A DNA stretch of 64,000 nucleotides from RGIG6919 sp045531905 (GCA_045531905.1 JAZSEY010000028.1:1-64000); one strand, 5' to 3'. Positions 52,155-61,581 are shown, counted from the stretch's first letter. The notes: generated by a model from the letters alone, not told the origin. Numbers and translations are program-made.

Positions 52155-54098
52155 ATGCAGTTAAGATTAAAACGATTACAGTACATCATTTCCGCATTGG
52201 ATATTGTGATGTTATCAATTGCATATATGTTAGCTTATTTAGTGAGATTCCATTTTTTGGAGGATGGTGTCGTAGGTGGCGATTACCTAGAGTTATATGG
52301 AATCGCTACAGTGTTATTTGTAGTGATTCTGTATGTGCAGGATAAGGATTTAAAAGAATGGGATTTATCACTGGTTTCTGAATTTGTGATTATATTAAAA
52401 CAACATGCATACTTAGGTCTTTCCCTATTTGCATGTTTGTTTGTTATGAAATCAGGTTTGCTATATTCTCGTTTACAGATGTTTTTATTTTTAGGAATGA
52501 GTCTACTTTTTGTGTTTGTGGAAAGGACACTTTGTAAACGATACATGATACATCGAATTCAGGTAGAACAGACCGGCGAACAGATGATTTTAGTGACGTC
52601 GAAATCGCAGGTGGAGGCTGAATTAGAGCGTTTCAGCAAAATGTGGTATTGCTCTATTATAGGAATCTGCATGATTGATGAGGATATGACCGGGCAATAC
52701 ATTCAAAATGTGAAAGTAGTAGCAAATAAGAATAATATGCTGGAAGTAATAGCAAAGGAAAATGTCGATTCGGTATTAATCTGTTGCTCGAAGTTGAGTC
52801 ATGGGGATGTGGCCAGTATGGTTGAACAATTGCAAGCTGCAGGTATTACAGCGCATGTTCATATATCAGAAGCTGAATTGAGTAATGGCTTCAAGACATA
52901 TAATACCTTCGGGGAATACTCTGTCATGACATATACCATTGAAAAATACAACATGCAGATGAGGTTTTTGTCTAGAGTCATAGACCTATGTATTGGTTTG
53001 ATTGGTTCATTCCTGTGTGTTATAACTTATCCATTACTAGCATTTATAATTAAGGTTACTACAAAGGGACCAACCTGCATTGCCCGTGTTCGTGTGGGTA
53101 GGAATGGACGACGTTTTACAATGTATACATATCGTACTATCGCAGACGTGGCAGGGAATGTGAGTGTAGTTGGAAAAGTGTTGGAAAAAACAGGTCTTCA
53201 TAATTTACCTGTGTTTTTTGCTTTGCTTTGGGGGCATGTAACGATATTGGGAAAGCCTGCACCTTCTTTAACTGAGTTTATGACGTACACGCCTGGACAA
53301 AGAAAAAGCATGGGGGTAAAACCTGGAGTATTTGCAACATTTGTAAAAGTGACAGAAAAGAATAGAAAAGAACAGATTCTTCAGCTTCAAGCATGGAATG
53401 AATCATTGATTCCGTTCTTTCAGACAGATATGGCGAAAATGAATTTGCCACAGCAAAAAGTGGCAGGCAAAGCGACGAATCGTATTCGTTGCTATCGTAT
53501 GTTTAAACGGCTGATGGATTGTATCATTTCTTTGTTGGCATTGGTGCTTGCATCGCCAATTTGGCTTTTGATTTATCTTTTGGTATTCTTATTTGATGGC
53601 CATAATCCAATTTATTCGCAACTTCGAATAGGAAAGGATGGCAGAAAAATTCGCATATTTAAATATCGAAGTATGAAACATCAGTCTGATGATTTGGAAC
53701 GGTTACTGACGCCAGAGCAGTTGGAGCAGTACAAGAGAGAATTCAAATTAGAGAATGATCCAAGAGTGACTGCTTTAGGTCGTTTTCTTAGAAGAACCAG
53801 TTTAGATGAAATTCCACAACTACTGAACGTACTGAAAGGCGACATTGCGTTAATTGGTCCAAGACCGATTTTAGATACAGAGTTATTGCATTATGGAGAG
53901 AACGTGGAATTGTTGTTAAGCGTAAAACCTGGTTTAACCGGTTACTGGCAGGCATATGCAAGAAATAATGCCACCTACGAGACTGGGGAACGTCAGAAGA
54001 TGGAGTTGTATTATGTTACACATGAGTGTCCAAGCATAGATTTGAAGATTTTGTTAAAAACGATAACTACGGTGCTTACAGGTGATGGAGCAATGTAA
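52155..54098 (+). CDS. Initiating phosphoglycosyl transferase with a second, degenerate transferase domain
   Basis: A 647-residue protein. Residues 1-125 contain about four membrane helices. Residues 140-250 resemble the CoA-binding-like domain of WbaP-type enzymes. Residues 272-400 look like a bacterial sugar-transferase domain whose key motifs are lost (GLHN 347-350 in place of SLDE, GKPAP in place of GPRP). Residues 447-647 form a complete one, with RIGKDGRKIRIFKYRSM, SLDEIPQ (D551-E552 catalytic pair), LIGPRP and PGLTGYWQ. It transfers a sugar phosphate to undecaprenyl phosphate to start the glycan. Confidence 0.9.
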   Translation: MQLRLKRLQYIISALDIVMLSIAYMLAYLVRFHFLEDGVVGGDYLELYGIATVLFVVILYVQDKDLKEWDLSLVSEFVIILKQHAYLGLSLFACLFVMKSGLLYSRLQMFLFLGMSLLFVFVERTLCKRYMIHRIQVEQTGEQMILVTSKSQVEAELERFSKMWYCSIIGICMIDEDMTGQYIQNVKVVANKNNMLEVIAKENVDSVLICCSKLSHGDVASMVEQLQAAGITAHVHISEAELSNGFKTYNTFGEYSVMTYTIEKYNMQMRFLSRVIDLCIGLIGSFLCVITYPLLAFIIKVTTKGPTCIARVRVGRNGRRFTMYTYRTIADVAGNVSVVGKVLEKTGLHNLPVFFALLWGHVTILGKPAPSLTEFMTYTPGQRKSMGVKPGVFATFVKVTEKNRKEQILQLQAWNESLIPFFQTDMAKMNLPQQKVAGKATNRIRCYRMFKRLMDCIISLLALVLASPIWLLIYLLVFLFDGHNPIYSQLRIGKDGRKIRIFKYRSMKHQSDDLERLLTPEQLEQYKREFKLENDPRVTALGRFLRRTSLDEIPQLLNVLKGDIALIGPRPILDTELLHYGENVELLLSVKPGLTGYWQAYARNNATYETGERQKMELYYVTHECPSIDLKILLKTITTVLTGDGAM

Positions 54099-54118
54099 TG
54101 TGAGAGGAGCTGTTGGCT

Positions 54119-55252
54119 TTGAAAAAAATATTATATGTAATTGAGTCATCGGCAACAGGAACATTATCTATTTTAGTGGATTTGTGCAGGGAACTTTATG
54201 GCAAATATGAGTTGGTGGTAGCGTATGGCGTGAGAGCAGATACGCCAGATAACATAGAGGAATTATTTCAATTTCAGAATGATGTGTTTCAGGAGTGCAA
54301 CGTTAAGATGATAAGAATGCAAGAACTGAAAAAATCCTTGTCACCAGTCACCATAAAACGTGCTACACAGGAATTAAAGCAGATATGGCAGGAGGAACTT
54401 CCTGATGTTGTGCATTTTCATTCCTCTATGGCAGGTTTGATAGGGCGATTATTGCTATTTTCTCCTGGTGTTAAAAAGAAGCTCACAAGACGCAAAGATA
54501 GATATTTTCCTGTGTATTACACTCCACATGGATACGCATTTTTACAGGAAAACATAACTTCAAGAAAGCGATTATTATATAAAGTAGCAGAACGTATTTT
54601 AGCGAAAATGGGTGGTATTACAATTGCTTGTAGTGAATGGGAGTATTCCTGTGGAAAGGACTTTGTGCCCAAACAGTTTTTTGTGAATAATGGAATTGAT
54701 GTAGCGACAATGTCTATAGAAAGACAACAAAAAACAGAAGAGAAGACATCTATGACAGTCTATATTGCAGGCAGAATTACATATGCCAGAAATCCAAAGT
54801 TGTTTAACGAGATTGCAACGCATTTTCCTGATGTGCAGTTTGTTTGGATTGGTGATGGAGAATTGCGCGATGACATCACTGCGAAAAATATACAAGTAAC
54901 TGGCTTTATGGATAGAACAGCATGTATAAATAGAGCAATGGATGCAGATGTATTTTTATTGCCATCATTATGGGAAGGGTTATCTGTTTCCTTGTTAGAA
55001 GCAATGTATATGGAAAAAATATGCGTAGTAAGTGATATTCCACAAAATAGGATGGTAATTACATCTGGGGTAAATGGTTATTTGTGTCATGATTTAGATG
55101 ATTATGTTTGTGTGCTTAATAAAATTATAAATAATATGCTGGATAGTAGTTCTATCAGAGAACAAGCGCATAAACTTGTGGAAGATAAATATACTACAAA
55201 AATGATGGCAGAACGATATCAGGCAATCTATGAGGAACAAGCAGAGGATTGA
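54119..55252 (+). CDS. Glycosyltransferase, GT4 family
   Basis: A 377-residue GT-B enzyme. Visible are the N-terminal HFHSSMAGLIGRL segment, YTPHGYAF and the C-terminal EGLSVSLLEAMY motif (E-x7-E) that binds the donor nucleotide-sugar. The frame starts at TTG 54113, but TTG 54119 is at better distance from GAGGAG (54104-54109). Last gene of the glycan operon; it may add the second sugar after the initiating transferase just upstream. Confidence 0.87.
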   Translation: MKKILYVIESSATGTLSILVDLCRELYGKYELVVAYGVRADTPDNIEELFQFQNDVFQECNVKMIRMQELKKSLSPVTIKRATQELKQIWQEELPDVVHFHSSMAGLIGRLLLFSPGVKKKLTRRKDRYFPVYYTPHGYAFLQENITSRKRLLYKVAERILAKMGGITIACSEWEYSCGKDFVPKQFFVNNGIDVATMSIERQQKTEEKTSMTVYIAGRITYARNPKLFNEIATHFPDVQFVWIGDGELRDDITAKNIQVTGFMDRTACINRAMDADVFLLPSLWEGLSVSLLEAMYMEKICVVSDIPQNRMVITSGVNGYLCHDLDDYVCVLNKIINNMLDSSSIREQAHKLVEDKYTTKMMAERYQAIYEEQAED

Positions 55253-55290
55253 TAAAAATATTACCAATAGCCTTTTTTGTAGAAATTTGT

Positions 55291-55296
55291 TATAAT
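55291..55296 (+). promoter_or_regulatory. Possible -10 element of the clpX-like gene
   Basis: A consensus TATAAT with no good -35 at 17 bases. Leader of about 25 nt to AGGAGG. Without a clear terminator after the GT4 gene, some read-through from the glycan operon is possible. Confidence 0.35.
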
Positions 55297-55322
55297 CGGT
55301 CTTACGTTTAGGAGGAATTTGT

Positions 55323-56741
55323 ATGTTTAAGGATTATGACGATATCGATGATGATATGGAATTAGATGTGGATGACGCAGACGATGCGGATTTAGACGAT
55401 ATGCTAGACGCTTCTGATGACGATAAAGAGGATGAATACGAAAAATATTGTTATTTGTGTAGGCAGCCGGAATCAAAGGTAGGCAAATTGGTTAGTTTGC
55501 CAAGCAATATTCATATATGTAGCCATTGTATGCAGAAGACATTTGATTCTTTTAACATGAATCAGATGCAGTTTATAGACATGAGTAATTTCATGAATAT
55601 GATGCCTACAGACATGATGCCGAAGTCTCAGAAAGTAAAGAAAAAGAAGAAAAAGGCAAAGAAGGTGACACCGGAATTGACATTAGCATCCATTCCTGCA
55701 CCGCATAAGATGAAGGCACAGTTGGATGAGTATGTCATTGGACAGGAGCATGCCAAGAAGGCGATTTCCGTTGCTGTATACAATCATTACAAGAGAGTGC
55801 TATCAGACATTTCTGATGATGTGGAAATAGAAAAATCAAACATGTTGATGCTGGGTCCTACCGGTTCCGGAAAAACCTATTTGGTAAAAACCATAGCTAA
55901 GATGTTGAATGTACCGCTCGCTATTACAGATGCGACTACGTTAACAGAGGCGGGTTACATAGGCGATGATGTGGAAAGTGTACTTTCAAAGTTGTTGGCA
56001 TCTGCAGACAATGATGTAGAAAGAGCGGAACGAGGAATCGTTTTCATCGATGAGATTGATAAGATTGCAAAGAAACGCAATACGAACTCTAGAGATGTCA
56101 GTGGCGAATCCGTTCAGCAGGGCTTGTTAAAACTATTGGAGGGAGCAGATGTAGAGGTGCCTGTAGGTGCAGGTAGCAAGAATGCCATGGTTCCAATGGA
56201 GACGATTAATACAAAGAATATTCTGTTTATCTGTGGCGGAGCATTTCCTGATTTGGAGGATATTATTAAACGTCGTTTAACGAAGACTGCTTCCATTGGT
56301 TTCCATGCCGATTTGAAAGACAAATTTGATGGCGACCCGAATCTGCTTTCCAAGGTTGCTGTTGAGGATTTGCGTGAATATGGTATGATTCCAGAGTTTT
56401 TGGGACGTTTGCCAGTCATATTTGCACTTAGCAATTTAGACGAAAAGATGTTGATTGATATCTTGAGTGAGCCGAAGAATGCAATCTTAAAGCAGTACAA
56501 GAAACTGTTGTTGTTGGATGAAGTGGATTTGCAGTTTGATGAGAGTGCTTTGGAAGCGATTGCTAAAAAGGCAATGGAAAAGAAGACGGGAGCAAGAGCA
56601 CTTCGGGCAATTATTGAGGAGTTTATGTTGGATATCATGTATGAAATACCAAAGGATGATAACATTGGAACTGTTGTGATTACAGGTGATTATGTGAATG
56701 GAAAAGGAACTCCAATTATAAAAATGCGTGGCGTGGAATAA
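55323..56741 (+). CDS. clpX: ClpX-type AAA+ unfoldase with acidic N-terminal extension
   Basis: A 472-residue ClpX homologue. Residues 1-40 are strongly acidic (over half Asp/Glu). A zinc finger follows with C43, C46, C66 and C69, then a Met-rich and Lys-rich linker (six lysines in a row near residue 108). The AAA+ core has GPTGSGKT, the pore loop AGYIGDDVES, VFIDEID and the IGF tripeptide (KTASIGF) that docks onto ClpP. Normal ClpX is about 420 residues and starts at the zinc finger. clpP is not adjacent, so this may be a paralogue for special clients or the sole ClpX. Confidence 0.93.
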   Translation: MFKDYDDIDDDMELDVDDADDADLDDMLDASDDDKEDEYEKYCYLCRQPESKVGKLVSLPSNIHICSHCMQKTFDSFNMNQMQFIDMSNFMNMMPTDMMPKSQKVKKKKKKAKKVTPELTLASIPAPHKMKAQLDEYVIGQEHAKKAISVAVYNHYKRVLSDISDDVEIEKSNMLMLGPTGSGKTYLVKTIAKMLNVPLAITDATTLTEAGYIGDDVESVLSKLLASADNDVERAERGIVFIDEIDKIAKKRNTNSRDVSGESVQQGLLKLLEGADVEVPVGAGSKNAMVPMETINTKNILFICGGAFPDLEDIIKRRLTKTASIGFHADLKDKFDGDPNLLSKVAVEDLREYGMIPEFLGRLPVIFALSNLDEKMLIDILSEPKNAILKQYKKLLLLDEVDLQFDESALEAIAKKAMEKKTGARALRAIIEEFMLDIMYEIPKDDNIGTVVITGDYVNGKGTPIIKMRGVE

Positions 56742-56776
56742 TTCCAGTACACAATCATATATTGTAAGGATGATGA

Positions 56777-56814
56777 GACCAATTTGATAGGATTTCTATC
56801 AGATTGGTCTTTTT
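56777..56814 (+). terminator. Terminator after the clpX gene
   Basis: GACCAATTTGATAG and CTATCAGATTGGTC form a 14-bp stem (one mismatch) with a GATTT loop, followed by a T run. Confidence 0.9.
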
Positions 56815-56829
56815 ATTTGAGGAGAAAAT

Positions 56830-58527
56830 ATGCCTATTGATTGCTCAGAAAGTATGTATTCTAATGCTTATGCAGATTTCATAATAGAGTACAACAATGA
56901 TGAAGAGGAATTGCGAAATTATTTTAGGGAAGATTGTATCAGTATTATTAATCAGACCTTTGCAGTGGTTTCTTCCAGAAGAATTCGTGCCGGAAATGAT
57001 TTGCGTCCGCGGGATGAGCAGATTCCTTATAGTTTGACGCCAAAGTGCTATGGGATTATGGATAGCACCAGCATGGAAGCCAGCGGCATCAAACAGACGA
57101 TTGATAGTGACGTGTATGGATATACGGGATTGGGGTCATTGATTTGCATAATCGATACTGGTATCGATTACCAGTCGCCAGTATTTATCAATGAAGATGG
57201 CACAAGCAGGATTGTCGCAATATGGGATCAGACAATCCGAAATGGAACTGCTCCGGAACCGTTTGGATATGGCAGTTTTTATACAAACGTGCAAATCAAT
57301 GAGGCGTTGCTGTCAGATAATCCGTTGTTCCTTGTTCCATCGGAGGATACAAATGGGCATGGGACATTTTTAGCATCAATAGCAGCTGGGAACGAGGTGG
57401 AAGCAGATGATTTCCAGGGAGCTGCTCCAGAGGCAGGGATTATTGTGGTCAAACTGAAGCCTGCAAAAGCCTATTTGAAATGGTTATATGGTATCCCGGA
57501 AGAAAGTATTGCATTTCAGGAAAACGATATTATGGCGGGGGTTGCCTTCGCTATTAATTTGGCAAAGGATTTAGACCGGCCGTTGTCTATTTGCATTGGT
57601 TTGGGTACTTCCAGTGGCAGTCATGAAGGATTGGGAGCGCTTTCTAGAATGGTTTCCTATGTCTCTGGTATCCCAGAGGTGTTTGTCTGCACGGCGCTGG
57701 GAAATGAAGGTAGCGAAAGATTGCATGCAGAAGGAACCGGTGCACAACAGGTGATTGAGTTTAATGTGGGAGAATCGCAGAATATATTGAGCATGGAATT
57801 ATGGGGAAGGGCACCGGATATCTATGCGGTGGGATTTGAGACACCAGATGGCACCGTGATTGAACGGATTCCGCCACGGTTTAACAATACAGAACGAATA
57901 GATTTTGCTGTTGGTGGGACTGTGCTGTATGTGGAGTATACGTTGGCTGAATTTATGTCAGGGGATGAACTGATTTTTATTTGGCTTTATCGGCCAACAC
58001 CCGGGCCATGGAAACTGTATGTATATGCGGAAGGTACACCAAGTCCCTATTTTCATATTTGGATGCCAATCAGAAATTTTGTGAGCCGAGACACTTATTT
58101 TCTGAATGCTTCGTCCGCTACCACGCTGACTGATCCTTCGGATGGAGAGAATGTTACCAGTGTTACTGCTTATGATCATTTACAGGGGAGTATCAGTATT
58201 CAGGCTAGTCGGGGTTATACAGCGGATGATAGAGTAAAACCGGATTTGGCGGCACCGGGAGTGGAAGTATTTGGGATGGGGCTTAGAGGCATCTATGAAA
58301 GGCGTAGTGGAACCAGTGTGGCTGCAGCACATGTGGCTGGAGCGGCAGCCCTTATTGAACAGTGGGGAAGGGAAAATACAGAGCGGAGATTTACGGGAAT
58401 TCAAATTAAGAGATATTTAATCAATGGTGCAAATCGCATGTCAAACGAGCAGTGGCCCAATCCTACTTGGGGCTGGGGAAAACTGGATTTGCTGCAGGTG
58501 TTTGAAATGCTTAGAAGAAGTGTTTAA
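56830..58527 (+). CDS. Subtilisin-family protease, Csp-like
   Basis: A 565-residue S8 protease without signal peptide. The catalytic triad is complete: D109 (IIDTGID), H177 (NGHGTF) and S496 (SGTSVAAAH), with oxyanion Asn292 (LGNEG). The long insertion between His and Ser and the lack of signal peptide match the Csp proteases of spore-forming Clostridia, which process the germination enzyme SleC; other cytoplasmic roles are possible. GAGGAG precedes the ATG. A terminator separates it from clpX. Confidence 0.85.
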   Translation: MPIDCSESMYSNAYADFIIEYNNDEEELRNYFREDCISIINQTFAVVSSRRIRAGNDLRPRDEQIPYSLTPKCYGIMDSTSMEASGIKQTIDSDVYGYTGLGSLICIIDTGIDYQSPVFINEDGTSRIVAIWDQTIRNGTAPEPFGYGSFYTNVQINEALLSDNPLFLVPSEDTNGHGTFLASIAAGNEVEADDFQGAAPEAGIIVVKLKPAKAYLKWLYGIPEESIAFQENDIMAGVAFAINLAKDLDRPLSICIGLGTSSGSHEGLGALSRMVSYVSGIPEVFVCTALGNEGSERLHAEGTGAQQVIEFNVGESQNILSMELWGRAPDIYAVGFETPDGTVIERIPPRFNNTERIDFAVGGTVLYVEYTLAEFMSGDELIFIWLYRPTPGPWKLYVYAEGTPSPYFHIWMPIRNFVSRDTYFLNASSATTLTDPSDGENVTSVTAYDHLQGSISIQASRGYTADDRVKPDLAAPGVEVFGMGLRGIYERRSGTSVAAAHVAGAAALIEQWGRENTERRFTGIQIKRYLINGANRMSNEQWPNPTWGWGKLDLLQVFEMLRRSV

Positions 58528-58589
58528 GGAATTGAAATGTAATGAAAAAAGGCGTAAAATGTAGTCAGAAAACGAAAGAAGGGTGCATT

Positions 58590-58955
58590 ATGGCAGAAAG
58601 AATCAAACAGTATTTACAATATATAGATGCTTTGTTAGAGAAGTCCTCAGAGGAAATAGATGTGGAAGCAGAGTGTAAAAAGCATTTAGTGCAGATTGCT
58701 TTTTTCGCCCATGAAAGATTGATTCATTTAATCGTGACAGTACTATTTGCAATCTTGACTATGGCCGTGTTTTTGTATGTGATGAGCAATCCGTCATTAC
58801 CATTATTTATATTATTACTACTATTGATGGTTTTGTTGATTCCATACATTAAACATTACTATTTGTTGGAAAATAGCGTACAGCGTATGTATGAACAATA
58901 TGATAAGCTTTTAGAAAAGAAAGATGCCGCTGTATTTCAGGCAAAGTACAAATAA
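58590..58955 (+). CDS. Small two-helix membrane protein
   Basis: A 121-residue protein with a soluble N-terminal helical segment (YLQYIDALLEKSSEE), two membrane helices at about residues 45-64 and 69-87 and a cytoplasmic C-terminal helix. No family was recognised. ATG 58590 follows GAAGGG by six bases; the upstream ATG 58542 has no such site. A strong hairpin follows. Confidence 0.6.
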   Translation: MAERIKQYLQYIDALLEKSSEEIDVEAECKKHLVQIAFFAHERLIHLIVTVLFAILTMAVFLYVMSNPSLPLFILLLLLMVLLIPYIKHYYLLENSVQRMYEQYDKLLEKKDAAVFQAKYK

Positions 58956-58962
58956 TAAAAAT

Positions 58963-59006
58963 AGCTTCATCAGGCGGATGACCGCTTAATGAAGCTGTTT
59001 TTTTTA
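58963..59006. terminator. Bidirectional terminator
   Basis: AGCTTCAT (58963-58970) pairs with ATGAAGCT (58989-58996), with an inner GCGG/CCGC stem and an eight-T run. It serves convergent genes and overlaps the lipoprotein stop. Confidence 0.9.
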
Positions 59007-59558
59007 GTTATTTGTGCTGCTGCCAGTATTCTCAGTGGTAGTGCCGCTGTTCTTAAACTGATATTCTACAAATTTTCCGGAGTCATCCTTGTGGAAGATT
59101 TTTCCCGATACCGGCTCAAGATAATAATCGCCAACCTTTTTGCCCTTTGTGTCTGTAGCTACATCATAAAGCTGAAAATGATATCCCTTTGTATCACCAT
59201 CATAAGCTGTTAACTCTTGAGATTCATCTCGAAGCTCATATTGGGCGTCGGCATTTTCACCACGCATACGGTTCATAAAATATGTCTGTGCGTCATTGTA
59301 ATTTGTGAAACCACTTGTGATTTCCTCTACTGCATTACCGACACCGTTACCGATATCTTCCACTGCGTTACCGACACCATCTGCCACATCGCCAATGGCG
59401 TCACCTGCATTTTCACCCACAGAATTTGTAGTAGTGTCTGTGGCGGTATCCTGTGTGTTATTGCCACTGGTAGAATCCTTGCTGCCACATCCTGTTAAAA
59501 GAAAACAGCCCATGGTAACTAAACAGCCGGCTAAAATAAGTTTGTTTTGCTTCTTCAT
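59004..59558 (-). CDS. Lipoprotein with glycine-zipper repeat
   Basis: A 184-residue secreted lipoprotein. The signal peptide ends in the lipobox LLTGC, so the mature protein starts at Cys24. A Ser/Thr-rich linker follows, then tandem G-x3-G-type repeats (GDVADGVGNAVEDIGNGVGN) that could form an amphipathic or membrane-inserting helix. The C-terminal domain contains a YNDAQTYFMNRM helix and a GYHFQLYDV strand. Family not recognised. AGGAG precedes the ATG. Confidence 0.7.
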   Translation of the reverse strand: MKKQNKLILAGCLVTMGCFLLTGCGSKDSTSGNNTQDTATDTTTNSVGENAGDAIGDVADGVGNAVEDIGNGVGNAVEEITSGFTNYNDAQTYFMNRMRGENADAQYELRDESQELTAYDGDTKGYHFQLYDVATDTKGKKVGDYYLEPVSGKIFHKDDSGKFVEYQFKNSGTTTENTGSSTNN

Positions 59559-59630
59559 AACTTGTACACTCCTTTTTCATTTTCAAATTTAGTATGTACA
59601 TGAAAAGAAAAAATATGCGTGAAATGTTAC

Positions 59631-59659
59631 TTGCAGATATACTAGATTTGTTATATATT
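59631..59659 (+). promoter_or_regulatory. Predicted promoter of the secreted protease gene
   Basis: TTGCAG (59631-59636), a 17-base spacer and TATATT (59654-59659). Confidence 0.55.
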
Positions 59660-59704
59660 TATGATATGTAATTTTAGTTTTGTGCTAAGAGAGGAGATTA
59701 TATA

Positions 59705-61540
59705 ATGAAAAAAGAATTTTTGAAAAAACTTTCTGTATTATCTCTTTCCGCAGTGATGGCAGTTGGTTGTTTGGCCACTATTCCAGCAGGAACAGCAAAA
59801 GCTGATAGTGAGGATGCAACCGGTGCTACCGCAGGGGGAGTGATTTACGAGGAAGTCGATGAGGATGCTGTAAATTATGGTTCACTTTCTATGAGTATGC
59901 CATATGCTATGAATGTGCAGACAGATGCGACAGCATTGTCAAAGGCAACATTACCGGCATCATATAGCTCTGTTGATATGGGTTATATCACACCGGTTAA
60001 GGATCAGGGAATTTATGGTACCTGTTGGTCATTTGCTGCGAATGCGGCTATGGAAGCCAACATCATCAAGAACAAGATTAAAATCAATGGCAAGAAAAAG
60101 AATAATACCAATTTGGATTTATCTGAAAAGCATTTAGCTTATTTTACATATCATCCAAAGAATGATCCATTGAAGAACAACGGTGGCGATTCTGTTAGTT
60201 TCCCAAATCCGACAGACTATTTGCATTTGGGTGGTAACAGTATCCGTGCAGCAGAGACTTTGGCAAACGGCGAGGGTCCTATTTTAGAGTCTACTGTTGG
60301 CTATAATGAGAGCGAAGTAAATAAGAAATATGACTATAAGTCATTGGCACATCTTAAGAATATGAAGATGTATCCGTTGACAGATAGAAATGCAGCTAAA
60401 GCAGCGATTCAGAAGTATGGTGCGTTAGTATTTACCTATGGTGTGCATTATACGCTAGCGAGTGACATGACACCTGATAACTACTATTATCCATATGGTG
60501 ATTCTACAAATCATGATGTTACAGTAGTAGGTTGGGATGACAACTATCCGGCAACTGCATTTGATTATGATGCACCGGGCAATGGCGCATGGTTAATCAA
60601 GAATAGCTGGGGAGCATTTAACAGCATGGGTGGTTATATGTGGATTTCATATTACGAACCAACTGCAGTAGTAGCTTACGCATACGAGATGGAATCCGTA
60701 AATACTTATGACAACAGTTATTTCTATAGCAATATGCCATACGTGAGTTCTTATGGTGCAGCTTATGGTGGATTAAAGGTGTCTGTAGCTAATACATATA
60801 AGATTAAAGCATCAGGTACAAAGTATGAGAACATTACTTCTGTAGGTTTCGGTATTGCTAACAGCAATGTTAAGTATAGCGTGCAGCTTTATAAGAATTC
60901 AAAGTCAGGCAAGCCAACCAGTGGTAAGAAACTGTTAAGCAAGGCGCTTACTGGTACTGCAAAGGAAGCCGGTTTTGTAACAGTGAAGTTAAAGAAGCCT
61001 GTAGCAGTGAAATCCGGAGATACAGTTACTGTTGTAGTGACAGCTATTGATAAGTCAGGTGCACAAACCTTCTTCTTAACAGATGTAGGTGATGCTAATG
61101 AACCTGGTACATGGATTTTATATGATGCAGACGAAAAGTCTAAGAAGAGTATGATGAAGGTTGAAGGTTATTCATGGTTCGATTTGTCAGAAGCTTCTTA
61201 TTATGATGGCTATAGCAATTGTTCTAACCTTACAGCAATGGTGAACTTATATACAGATACGCCTGAGACAAAGGTTTCCTCAATTTCATCAAAGAGCAAG
61301 AAGGTTACTTTGAATTGGAAGAAGGTATCTGGTGCAACAAAGTACAAGATTTACAGAAGTACATCTAAGGGTGGAAAGTATAAGGAAATTGCAACTGTTG
61401 CAGCTAAGAATGTTAAGTACACTGATAAGGGCTTAAAGAAGGGTAAGACATACTACTACAAGGTAGTTCCAGTAAAGAAGATTGGAAGCAAGTCTTACTT
61501 AGGTAAGAAGTCAGCAGCAGCTAAGATAAAAGTTAAATAA
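59705..61540 (+). CDS. Secreted papain-like cysteine protease with lectin-like and Fn3 domains
   Basis: A 611-residue precursor. Signal peptide with likely cleavage after AKA (residue 33), a propeptide to about 80, then a C1 papain-fold domain: oxyanion Gln101 and catalytic Cys107 (DQGIYGTCWSF), His270 (NHDVTVVGWDD) and Asn300 (IKNSWG). Residues 340-510 resemble the lectin-like domain found after C1 domains in Clostridial surface proteases, and the C-terminal 95 residues are a fibronectin type III domain. It would degrade proteins outside the cell; no cell-wall anchor motif was seen, and the Lys-rich Fn3 end could bind the wall. Confidence 0.92.
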   Translation: MKKEFLKKLSVLSLSAVMAVGCLATIPAGTAKADSEDATGATAGGVIYEEVDEDAVNYGSLSMSMPYAMNVQTDATALSKATLPASYSSVDMGYITPVKDQGIYGTCWSFAANAAMEANIIKNKIKINGKKKNNTNLDLSEKHLAYFTYHPKNDPLKNNGGDSVSFPNPTDYLHLGGNSIRAAETLANGEGPILESTVGYNESEVNKKYDYKSLAHLKNMKMYPLTDRNAAKAAIQKYGALVFTYGVHYTLASDMTPDNYYYPYGDSTNHDVTVVGWDDNYPATAFDYDAPGNGAWLIKNSWGAFNSMGGYMWISYYEPTAVVAYAYEMESVNTYDNSYFYSNMPYVSSYGAAYGGLKVSVANTYKIKASGTKYENITSVGFGIANSNVKYSVQLYKNSKSGKPTSGKKLLSKALTGTAKEAGFVTVKLKKPVAVKSGDTVTVVVTAIDKSGAQTFFLTDVGDANEPGTWILYDADEKSKKSMMKVEGYSWFDLSEASYYDGYSNCSNLTAMVNLYTDTPETKVSSISSKSKKVTLNWKKVSGATKYKIYRSTSKGGKYKEIATVAAKNVKYTDKGLKKGKTYYYKVVPVKKIGSKSYLGKKSAAAKIKVK

Positions 61541-61549
61541 TAACTATTG

Positions 61550-61581
61550 GGACTCTGTCTTTGCAGGCAGAGTCCTTTTTT
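61550..61581 (+). terminator. Terminator after the protease gene
   Basis: GGACTCTG and CAGAGTCC form an 8-bp stem with a 10-base loop and a six-T run, just inside the convergent deacetylase gene's end. Confidence 0.85.

Noticed and set aside
39131..55252. Insertion sequences or integrases flanking the glycan locus
   Set aside because: No transposase or integrase frame and no target duplication were seen; only a possible 52-codon transposase-like remnant at the left edge.
56114..56665. 183-codon minus-strand frame inside clpX
   Set aside because: Shadow of the AAA+ coding sequence, without a start signal.
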